Shown here in pieces: positions 1-5,619 of a stretch of 6,199 nt of DNA. The stretch is from the NCBI GenBank assembly GCA_030640905.1, contig DAOWIM010000299.1:1-6199 (forward strand), written 5' to 3'. Position numbers and translations under genes: made by a program. This stretch comes from a bacterium. Its GTDB lineage: Bacteria; Zixibacteria; MSB-5A5; GN15; FEB-12. Numbering within the stretch: position 1 is the stretch's first letter; each line of letters starts with the position of its first letter. Under the pieces are notes generated by a model that made no database searches, was not told the origin of the DNA, and worked only from the letters and a program-made list of their open reading frames with translations.

Positions 1-236
1 GGTCTGGCCAGGTAGAACTTGATCGTATGGTCGAGCCGACGACGCATCTTGGTCGTACCGTTGACAAGCTGCAGAAGGAACCGTTTGTCGAGCGGCCGAA
101 AATTGCGCTGGACACATACACTCCGCACAGCGTTTTCAGTTTGTTCACCCTGTTCGATCAGAATGACAGCTTCGACGGCGGCAGCCCGGACCGGATCGTA
201 ACTCTGACTCTTATGATTTGAAGATTGAGCATTCAT
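1..236 (-). CDS. rsmB: RsmB-like 16S rRNA m5C methyltransferase, N-terminal NusB-like part (partial)
   Basis: I read this gene by translating the minus strand from the ATG at 236-234. It stays open for 78 codons to the window edge, so only the N-terminus is present. After a short polar head (MNAQSSNHKSQ) comes a helical stretch, VRAAAVEAVILIEQ, then RPLDKRFLLQLVNGT and KMRRRLDHTI. This layout (R-x-x-A...D-x-R-F...LV-x-GT...R-R-x-L-D) is typical of the NusB-like RNA-binding domain that opens RsmB/Sun, the cytosolic enzyme that makes m5C967 in 16S rRNA with S-adenosylmethionine. The catalytic Rossmann domain would lie outside the window. The start is 6 nt after the stop of the radical SAM gene, so the two are probably co-transcribed and translationally coupled. 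Only a weak GGAA-type ribosome site is visible. Stand-alone NusB is the main alternative, but the RRRLD context favours RsmB. Confidence 0.68.
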   Translation of the reverse strand, partial: MNAQSSNHKSQSYDPVRAAAVEAVILIEQGEQTENAVRSVCVQRNFRPLDKRFLLQLVNGTTKMRRRLDHTIKFYLAR

Positions 237-242
237 AATTGT

Positions 243-2747
243 TTATAGTTCCATTCCATCAGTCTTGGTTCCGTGTTCATCAACGGCGAACAGTTCTTTG
301 CGATGCAGAGCCGTTCCGCCGACTCCGGCTATTGGGTCGTCCAGCAACAGATTCAATACTTCGTTAGGTCGCGCAAAGCCACCTTCGCCCAATCCGAGAG
401 TCATCAACAGCGTATCGTTATCAATTTGAATACTATGGATGCCGGGTCGAATATCGACCGTCTTTACACCGGACTTACTTTCGCGCTCAACCTCAAGCGT
501 AGCGGCGGCCAGCACTTCTTTGATTTTCTCACCAATCGAATCGACATTGGCCACAGAGGAATCAAGCGTCACCGTATAGACAGCGCGGTTGATTTTCGCC
601 GAAAGCGATTTACCGATCGGAGTGACGCCCTTCGCTTCATAGAAATGGAAACCATCGGGGAAAACATTTTTCAGATCGTCCACCATGTAGGGACTGATGC
701 TGCAATCAAGAGTGATCTCTACCAGTTCGCATTCGGAAGTAAACCCGTGCGGCAACGGCGGACCAAACGACAGTTTCATCGTCGGGTTGAATCCCTGACT
801 GTAAGCCACCGGAAAACGTGAACGGCGAATGAGGCGTTCTAACATTCGCAAATTGTCCAGGTGCGACATATATCGGAAACGTTCGTTCTTGCCCCAACGA
901 ACACGCAATCGGTTCTTGGTCGGCGCACTCGTGTTGCGAGCCGCAACTTTCTTCTTTGATCTACCATACTCGACCACCGACTCCTCGCCAGTATCATCGG
1001 TTGTCGGTGTCAGCGGGGCATCATCGTCCCCGAGCGTACTTGATGTGCGCTGACGTTCTTTCTTGAGATGTTCGGCGGAAACACCTTTTTCAATATGAGA
1101 CCACGGCAGGTCGGCATCGAATGGAATAGGCTTCAGGTATTGATCCATATCAATGTCGTTCTCTTTGAACGCCTCAAACCAAACGTCGGACTTGAAGTGT
1201 TCGGTCCAGCCATCGAAGCGACAGCCTTTCTGAAAAACAGAGGCAATGACCGCGCCCATCTCGCGTCCTCCCCGCCCAAGTATGCCCTGCAGGAGAGTCG
1301 ATTCCACACCTGTGTATTTGTAGTTCACGCGATTGATGCGGTTACCATATTTGACAAAATTGATTTTGCGAAGGACGTCCTCCGGCGAAGCTTGCGCATC
1401 CCACTGAAACGGTGTGTGCGGCTTGGGAGAAAACGGTGACAAGGATACGTTGATAGTTTTTCGGGCCGGAAACTCCCGACTTATTTCATAGATGCGACGG
1501 ACCAGATCGAGGATGGCCTGCAGATCTTCATCGGTCTCCGATGGTAACCCGACCATGAAATAAAGTTTCAGCGAAGTCCACCCTTTACTGAACACCAGGC
1601 GCACCGTATCCAGAATCGCCTTATCAGAGAGATCTTTACGGACAAAGGCCCGGAGTCGCTCGGTACCGGTTTCCGGCGCGATAGTCAGCCCCGACTTTCG
1701 CACTTTCGAGGCAGCGTCAAGCATGACCGGTCCAATCGTGCCGGGACGCAGGGCCGGAAGCGTGATGCCGGCTTTGTGTGGTTCCAGTTGCCGTGCCGCA
1801 GCGGTGGCCAGTTTGTCGATATCGGGATAATCTGACGTGGACAGCGACATCAGGCTAACTTCGGCATAGCCTGAGTTCTTTGTCTGCTTCTCGATCTGAT
1901 CGAGGATTTCATGTTGCGGTCTGGCACGTACCGGACGATAGATCGGCCCGGCCATACAGAAGCGACAACCCTGCGGACATCCCCGCATGATCTCAATCGC
2001 CAGATGATCATGCACTGTTTCTATTGATGGAACAATCGGCTGAGAGGGAAAGTACTCTAGCTTCAGTTCGCGGATAACTCGTGCCCGGATTTTTTCCGGT
2101 GCGAATGATACCGTTGGTTTGCGATTGTCATCGTAGAATGACGGGACATAAACCGAGTCAACCCTCCTGACGATCTGCTCAAGTTTCTCCACGCGCGAGG
2201 CATCCCGATTCTCATGGAGAACTTCGAGCATTTCCAGCAGGCCTTCCTCGGCATCACCAATAAAAAACAGGTCGACAAAAGCAGTCAGCGGTTCGGGATT
2301 GTACACCAACGGTCCACCGGCGAAAACCAGAGGGTGGGCATCGGTACGATCGCGTGAGTAAATCGGAATTCCGGCCAGGTCCAGCATGGCCAGCATGTTG
2401 GTATATACCAGCTCATAGGAGAGCGTAAAACCTATAGCGTCGAAATCTGAAACTGGGCGCGACGATTCAAGCGAGAAGAGCGGGATATTCTCGCGACGCA
2501 TGATTTCCTCGGCGTCGGTATCAACCGCAAAAGCTCGTTCACAGAGAAAACGATCATCACGATTGACCAGGTGATATATCGTCTGCAGGCCAACATACGA
2601 TTGACCAAGGTCATACTTGTCGGGATAGGCATGCAGGTAGTTGATGCGACCGGTCGGGTCTTTGACAATCTGACCGATCTCGCCCCCGGTATATCTTCCC
2701 GGTTTGACTACGTACGGGAACAGCTTCCTGGCAAGAAGTTCTCTCAT
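243..2747 (-). CDS. B12-binding-type radical SAM protein fused to DUF2344 (TIGR03960/TIGR03936 type)
   Basis: This is an 834-residue cytosolic protein, near the full length expected for this fused family. Residues 1-230 form the N-terminal region resembling cobalamin-binding radical SAM proteins, with RYTGGE at 18-23 and FAGGP at 142-146. I see no clear DxHxxG cobalamin ligand. The radical SAM core follows, with the cluster motif CxxxCxxC at C257, C261 and C264 inside MRGCPQGCRFC. Later come APETGTERLR (357-366) and KLYFMVGLPSETDED (394-408). A Thr/Asp/Lys-rich linker spans about 560-612. The C-terminal DUF2344 domain covers about 613-800, with RYMSHLDNLRMLERLIRRS and SQGFNPTMKLSFGPPLP. The family's reaction is not known to me. 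In many bacteria it sits beside RNase G or ribosomal genes, and here it is beside an rsmB-like gene, so a role in RNA modification is inference. The ATG at 2747 is supported by conserved-looking MRELL; an in-frame stop lies upstream and no well-placed Shine-Dalgarno is visible. Confidence 0.93.
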   Translation of the reverse strand: MRELLARKLFPYVVKPGRYTGGEIGQIVKDPTGRINYLHAYPDKYDLGQSYVGLQTIYHLVNRDDRFLCERAFAVDTDAEEIMRRENIPLFSLESSRPVSDFDAIGFTLSYELVYTNMLAMLDLAGIPIYSRDRTDAHPLVFAGGPLVYNPEPLTAFVDLFFIGDAEEGLLEMLEVLHENRDASRVEKLEQIVRRVDSVYVPSFYDDNRKPTVSFAPEKIRARVIRELKLEYFPSQPIVPSIETVHDHLAIEIMRGCPQGCRFCMAGPIYRPVRARPQHEILDQIEKQTKNSGYAEVSLMSLSTSDYPDIDKLATAAARQLEPHKAGITLPALRPGTIGPVMLDAASKVRKSGLTIAPETGTERLRAFVRKDLSDKAILDTVRLVFSKGWTSLKLYFMVGLPSETDEDLQAILDLVRRIYEISREFPARKTINVSLSPFSPKPHTPFQWDAQASPEDVLRKINFVKYGNRINRVNYKYTGVESTLLQGILGRGGREMGAVIASVFQKGCRFDGWTEHFKSDVWFEAFKENDIDMDQYLKPIPFDADLPWSHIEKGVSAEHLKKERQRTSSTLGDDDAPLTPTTDDTGEESVVEYGRSKKKVAARNTSAPTKNRLRVRWGKNERFRYMSHLDNLRMLERLIRRSRFPVAYSQGFNPTMKLSFGPPLPHGFTSECELVEITLDCSISPYMVDDLKNVFPDGFHFYEAKGVTPIGKSLSAKINRAVYTVTLDSSVANVDSIGEKIKEVLAAATLEVERESKSGVKTVDIRPGIHSIQIDNDTLLMTLGLGEGGFARPNEVLNLLLDDPIAGVGGTALHRKELFAVDEHGTKTDGMEL

Positions 2748-2783
2748 TATAGTAAGTGCTTCGGCGTCTTTTCCTTCAGCGGA

Positions 2784-2812
2784 ATGATACAGCCGTCGGG
2801 CAGATCAGGCAA
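2784..2812 (-). promoter_or_regulatory. Candidate sigma70-type promoter for the radical SAM gene
   Basis: Read on the minus strand there is TTGCCT (2812-2807), a 17-nt spacer, and TATCAT (2789-2784). The -35 matches the TTGACA consensus at four of six positions and the -10 matches TATAAT at five of six. Transcription would begin near 2777, giving a leader of about 30 nt before the ATG at 2747. It lies between the tandem hairpin array and the gene. The call rests on consensus match and position only. Confidence 0.35.
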
Positions 2813-2831
2813 GCGGCAAGTTGTGGGCGGC

Positions 2832-2868
2832 AGTGGCAAGCCACTTTTAGGGGCTTGTTGATAAAGCC
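2832..2868. repeat. Hairpin plus GGGGCTTGTTGATAAAGCC boundary module, copy 1
   Basis: Positions 2832-2845 are a perfect 6-bp palindrome, AGTGGC-AA-GCCACT. After TTTA follows GGGGCTTGTTGATAAAGCC (2850-2868). The same arrangement occurs at 3852-3893: a GTGGC/GCCAC hairpin, then a 19-nt string matching this one at 16 of 19 positions. The module abuts and slightly overlaps the tandem array to its right, so it probably marks one end of an intergenic repeat element. No coding content is visible. Confidence 0.55.
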
Positions 2869-2955
2869 ACGTGTGGCCTTAAAAGTCACGTGTGGCCTTA
2901 AAAGTCACGTGTGGCCTTAAAAGCCATGTGTGGTCACTAAGAGTCGTGTGCGACC
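2864..2955. repeat. 19-bp tandem repeat array of small hairpins
   Basis: Units 1-3 (2864-2882, 2883-2901, 2902-2920) have the consensus AAGYCACGTGTGGCCTTAA. Units 2 and 3 are identical, and unit 1 differs at one base. Unit 4 (2921-2939) is diverged, and a fifth degenerate unit starts at 2940. Each unit contains a 12-nt palindrome with a GT loop, such as GCCAC-GT-GTGGC. In the diverged units the bases change but pairing is kept: GCCAT-GT-GTGGT in unit 4 and GTCGT-GT-GCGAC in unit 5, counting G-T wobbles. The array lies in a divergent intergenic region between two candidate promoters. It is not a CRISPR, because there are no unique spacers and the period is only 19 bp. Confidence 0.85.
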
Positions 2956-2958
2956 CGC

Positions 2959-2987
2959 TTGTGATTGGTGGATGTTTCTGATAGATT
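2959..2987 (+). promoter_or_regulatory. Candidate promoter for the VTT membrane protein gene
   Basis: TTGTGA (2959-2964) is followed by a 17-nt spacer and TAGATT (2982-2987). Transcription would start near 2994, just upstream of the Shine-Dalgarno at 3006-3011. If real, it rules out the longer ORF start at 2965 and supports TTG 3019. The call rests only on consensus and spacing. Confidence 0.3.
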
Positions 2988-3005
2988 GAAGCAGATATCA
3001 TTTGC

Positions 3006-3011
3006 GAAGGA
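3006..3011 (+). promoter_or_regulatory. Ribosome binding site deciding the VTT protein start
   Basis: GAAGGA lies 7 nt before the TTG codon at 3019-3021. The earlier in-frame candidates (TTG 2965, GTG 2968) have no purine-rich site at a suitable distance. The first in-frame ATG falls inside the first membrane helix. This site is therefore the best evidence for the translation start. Confidence 0.55.
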
Positions 3012-3018
3012 TAGCCTC

Positions 3019-3645
3019 TTGTCTTCACGTCCAGTTGAAAGAGAACAAACCAACTCCGAAACGGCAGACCTGAACGAAAACGGGCTGAACGTCACTTCGA
3101 TTGCGATTACCGCCGGATTCATTCTGACCGGGATGGTGACAGTCGGCCTCTTTAACGAAGAGATAAAAGAGTTCGGCGTTGGCTTGATGTCCCGCTACGG
3201 GCAGGGATGGGTCGATATTATCCTCTTTCTGCTCACTGCAATCAGCAGCACGCCATTGGCTCTCCCGATCTGGGGATACGCTCAGGCAGGTGTGGCGATT
3301 GGGTACGATGTAGTCAGATTGGCTTCGATCATGGCTGTCGGCTCGGCTCTCGGATCGCTGGTAACATACGCTGTCGGACGGTATTTCAGCAATAGCGCGA
3401 CTGTGAAGAAGAAATTTCCAAAGCTGATGCGTCATGCCTGGACCGAAGGTCGCTCGCGGACGTATGTCACACTTTTTCTGTTCTTAGGGACAGCCGGGCC
3501 GATCCCTTCCGATGTACTCTATGCGGCCTGCGGCTTCAAACGATACCCGGTCGCACTGTTTCTGGTTACCATGATTGTAGCCCGATTTGTGCGCTATCTC
3601 TACCTGGGATATGGATTCAAATATATGATTGGCTGGTTCGACTGA
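3019..3645 (+). CDS. VTT/DedA-like (SNARE-associated type) integral membrane protein
   Basis: With the TTG start at 3019 the protein has 208 residues; the open frame extends back to a TTG at 2965 (226 residues). The N-terminus is polar and acidic, about 25 residues with no signal peptide. Hydrophobic stretches follow at about 26-45, 65-86, 100-119, 148-165 and 176-196. The segment SSTPLALPIWGYAQAG forms a re-entrant-looking proline-rich stretch. It is followed by GSALGSLVTYAVGRYF, and later by GPIPSDVLYAACGFKRYPV. This paired hydrophobic, proline-containing layout with a G-x-x-x-x-x-x-x-Y-x-x-GR helix is typical of the VTT (DedA, YqaA/YdjX) superfamily of inner-membrane proteins, several of which move lipids between leaflets. 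The specific substrate cannot be told. It stands alone on the plus strand, closed by two terminators, so it is probably monocistronic. Assignment to the superfamily is by pattern, not by alignment. Confidence 0.75.
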   Translation: MSSRPVEREQTNSETADLNENGLNVTSIAITAGFILTGMVTVGLFNEEIKEFGVGLMSRYGQGWVDIILFLLTAISSTPLALPIWGYAQAGVAIGYDVVRLASIMAVGSALGSLVTYAVGRYFSNSATVKKKFPKLMRHAWTEGRSRTYVTLFLFLGTAGPIPSDVLYAACGFKRYPVALFLVTMIVARFVRYLYLGYGFKYMIGWFD

Positions 3646-3655
3646 CAGATATAGC

Positions 3656-3703
3656 AAAGCTCGCCTGCGTGGGGTAGGGGGAGGGATAACAGGCGAGCTT
3701 TTT
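3656..3703 (+). terminator. Intrinsic terminator of the VTT gene, with G-rich loop
   Basis: A perfect 12-bp stem, AAAGCTCGCCTG (3656-3667) with CAGGCGAGCTTT (3690-3701), is followed by a T-run ending at 3703. It begins 10 nt after the stop codon. The loop is unusually long (22 nt) and G-rich, with runs of four, five and three G. A-residues precede the stem, but too few to make a strong terminator for the opposite strand. Confidence 0.88.
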
Positions 3704-3742
3704 CACGGATGCAATGTCAAAGGTCCGTGCTTTAATTTTTTT
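3704..3742 (+). terminator. Second, backup intrinsic terminator
   Basis: CACGGA (3704-3709) pairs with TCCGTG (3724-3729). A T-rich tail of 12 positions follows (3731-3742), ending in seven T. The 14-nt loop and 6-bp stem are weaker than the first terminator immediately upstream. Together they form a tandem stop at the end of the plus-strand unit. Confidence 0.55.
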
Positions 3743-3850
3743 CTTAGTACACTTTCAGTTCTTGAGCTTCTCCACTCTTATCGAAACTACACCAAAATTG
3801 TCTCAACATCTCCAAATCTATCAACAATTAAATTCTCCTTCAACAAAAAA
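3731..3850. other. G-poor, AT-rich stretch in the convergent gap
   Basis: Only six G occur in about 120 plus-strand positions, against many C and T, so the stretch is strongly strand-skewed and unlike the genes on either side. No long ORF is present. On the minus strand a 27-codon ORF (3827-3744) begins with TTG. It is preceded by GAAGGAGA with AAGGAG 7 nt from the start, and it ends in QELKVY. I do not recognise its product. It may be chance, a small gene, or the remnant of something inserted with the neighbouring repeat. Confidence 0.3.
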
Positions 3851-3864
3851 AGTGGCATAGCCAC
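3845..3864 (-). terminator. Weak intrinsic terminator for transcripts leaving comM
   Basis: Read on the minus strand, GTGGC-TAT-GCCAC (3864-3852) is followed by seven T (3851-3845). The stem is only 5 bp, but it is GC-rich with a three-base loop and a clean U-tract. It is the first hairpin with a T-run after the comM stop codon, about 220 nt downstream. The same hairpin also forms part of the repeat boundary module that continues to 3893. Confidence 0.4.
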
Positions 3865-3880
3865 CATCAAGATGGGGGCC

Positions 3881-4033
3881 TGTTGAAAAAGTCTTCTCAC
3901 TACATAATTTTAGTCTGTGTGTTTAAGAGCGGGCGACGTAAAGCCGCCCTCTACGCGGTAAATCAGCTCCTACCCGCGTAGGGGCGGGGCTTGTCTCCGC
4001 CCTTGTTGCACCCGTAATAGCGGTTTTTCAACA
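3881..4033. mobile_element. MITE-like palindromic intergenic element
   Basis: The ends are perfect 10-bp inverted repeats, TGTTGAAAAA (3881-3890) and TTTTTCAACA (4024-4033). Inside are three consecutive hairpins. The first is 3931-3949 (GGGCGAC/GCCGCCC, one mismatch). The second is 3951-3981 (CTACGCGG with CCGCGTAG, 8 bp). The third is 3982-4002 (GGGCGGGG with TCCGCCC-type pairing, one G-T). There is no transposase and no coding frame. Non-autonomous elements and REP-like repeats of this size and build are common in bacterial intergenic DNA. No target-site duplication is obvious, so mobility is inferred from the structure alone. Confidence 0.6.
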
Positions 4034-4065
4034 AACCCTGTGGGGTGGGTGCTTGGGGAGCTTAG

Positions 4066-4082
4066 AAGTGACATAGTCACTT
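4066..4082. repeat. Palindrome overlapping the comM stop codon
   Basis: AAGTGAC-ATA-GTCACTT is a perfect 7-bp stem with a three-base loop. It covers two bases of the comM stop codon (4081-4083 on the plus strand). It resembles the hairpin at 3851-3864, AGTGGC-ATA-GCCAC. The two differ at the paired positions by a G-C to A-T exchange, so pairing is kept. No T-run follows on either strand, so it does not look like a normal terminator. Confidence 0.5.
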
Positions 4083-5619
4083 AATTCCAGAGTTGGCGGT
4101 CGAGAGTGCGGTAGTGAATGGCCTCGGCCACGTGGCTCATATCGATTTTCTCCAATCCGGCCAGATCGGCTATAGTGCGAGAAACTTTCAAGATGCGATC
4201 ATATGCTCGGGCAGAAAGTCCCTGGCGAGAAATTGCCATTGACAGAAGCGACTGCGACTTATCATCAATAACACAGTATTTCCGGATATCGCGTGATTCC
4301 ATATGGGCATTACAGAAAATCTTTTCCTCATCTTCAAAACGCTTGATCTGTGCCTGCCGAGCATTGTTGACCCGGTCTACAATTAGTTCCGATTTCTCAC
4401 CCCGGCACTCGCCTGACAATTCTTTGAATTTGACTGATGGAATACTGATATGTATGTCTATTCGATCCATCAGCGGACCGGAGATTCGGGACATGTAGCG
4501 CTGAATTTCCGAGGCTGAGCAGGTACATTCGTTGCTGGGGTCGCCATAATAACCACATGGACACGGATTCATTGCTGCGATCAGCATAAACCCGGCCGGA
4601 TAAGTAAGGGTGGTAGCGGCGCGGGAGATCGTAACCTGATTGTCCTCCATCGGCTGCCGCAGCATCTCAAGAATATCTTTCTTGAATTCGGGCAGTTCAT
4701 CGAGGAACAAAACACCATGATGGGCCAGCGAGACTTCCCCCGGCTTGGGGATTGCGCCACCACCGACCAGACCGGCATACGAGATCGAATGGTGTGGCGA
4801 GCGAAATGGTCGAGTGGCGATCAGGGCCGAATCGGTCGGGAGACGTCCGGCAACGGAGTGAATCTTGGTCGTTTCCAGGGCTTCTTTCAAGCTCATATCG
4901 GGTAGAATAGTCGGCGTGCGACGGGCCAGCATGGTCTTGCCCGATCCTGGTGGACCGATCAAAATTATGTTGTGACCTCCAGCGGCGGCCACCTCAAGCG
5001 CCCGTTTGCCCGATTCCTGCCCTTTGACATCGGCAAAATCTATGACATGACGATGGGCCCGCTTAAAGACGCTGCGAATATCGACCTCGAACGGTTTAAC
5101 GCGACTCTCATCTTCAAGAAAATGTACTGCTTCCTGCAACGAAGAGACGGGGTAAACCGGCAAAGTCGATGCGATAGCCGCTTCCTTGGCATTGTCACGC
5201 GCGACGATCATTCCCTTGAGACCGTTATTACCTGCAAAACTCATCGCCATCGGCAGGACACCGGGAACCGGCCTGATGGCACCATCAAGCGATAATTCCC
5301 CCAGCATGACAAACTCATCGCAGTGATCTCGTAGAATCTGACCAGTGGCCGACAAAATACCAACCGCGATCGGCAAATCGAAAGCCGACCCCTCCTTCTT
5401 GACATCAGCGGGGGCAAGATTGATGGTCACCTTTTTGGAGGGAAAGACAAAATCAGAGTTCTTAATTGCTGATGTGACTCTTTCCTTCGATTCACGTACG
5501 GCGCCATCGGGCAACCCAACCGTGACAAAAGCGGGGAGCTGCTGCTGAATATCGGCCTCAACTTCGACAGTATAGGCGTCAACACCCAGAGTGGCGGCTG
5601 AAATAATCCGAGAAAGCAT
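4081..5619 (-). CDS. comM: ComM/YifB family Mg-chelatase-like AAA+ ATPase
   Basis: This 512-residue cytosolic protein is full length for the family. Residues 1-170 form the ChlI-like N-terminal domain, opening with the typical MLSRIISAATLGVDAYTVEVE and VTVGLPDGAVRESKERV. The AAA+ core covers about 190-395. It has Walker A GPPGSGKT (222-229), Walker B VLFLDE (303-308), sensor-1 N351 in AAMNPCPCG, and the R386 region MDRIDIH. Four cysteines (C353, C355, C365, C367) make a likely zinc-binding insert. The C-terminal Mg-chelatase domain (about 400-510) carries LSARAYDRILKVSRTIADL with a candidate sensor-2 R471. In Vibrio and relatives, ComM is a hexameric helicase that drives branch migration when incoming single-stranded DNA recombines during natural transformation; the same role is inferred here. 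The ATG at 5619 is firm, because an in-frame TAA lies just upstream (5634-5632). No other competence gene is in the window. Confidence 0.96.
   Translation of the reverse strand: MLSRIISAATLGVDAYTVEVEADIQQQLPAFVTVGLPDGAVRESKERVTSAIKNSDFVFPSKKVTINLAPADVKKEGSAFDLPIAVGILSATGQILRDHCDEFVMLGELSLDGAIRPVPGVLPMAMSFAGNNGLKGMIVARDNAKEAAIASTLPVYPVSSLQEAVHFLEDESRVKPFEVDIRSVFKRAHRHVIDFADVKGQESGKRALEVAAAGGHNIILIGPPGSGKTMLARRTPTILPDMSLKEALETTKIHSVAGRLPTDSALIATRPFRSPHHSISYAGLVGGGAIPKPGEVSLAHHGVLFLDELPEFKKDILEMLRQPMEDNQVTISRAATTLTYPAGFMLIAAMNPCPCGYYGDPSNECTCSASEIQRYMSRISGPLMDRIDIHISIPSVKFKELSGECRGEKSELIVDRVNNARQAQIKRFEDEEKIFCNAHMESRDIRKYCVIDDKSQSLLSMAISRQGLSARAYDRILKVSRTIADLAGLEKIDMSHVAEAIHYRTLDRQLWN

Noticed and set aside
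273..1439. Plus-strand ORFs of 74 to 182 codons across the radical SAM gene
   Set aside because: They are antisense shadows of a strongly conserved gene, with no domain pattern or ribosome sites of note.
2747..2840. Minus-strand ORF ending in TAATG at the radical SAM start (product tail PLKEKTPKHLL)
   Set aside because: The stop-start overlap looks like coupling, but the frame is only about 30 codons from a TTG with no ribosome site, has a stop within the repeat array, and lies mostly upstream of the candidate transcription start.
2864..2955. Possible CRISPR array
   Set aside because: The repeats are directly adjacent with a 19-bp period and no variable spacers, and no cas genes are present.
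3671..3685. G-quadruplex in the terminator loop
   Set aside because: Only three separate G-runs are present; a fourth is not available nearby without breaking the stem.
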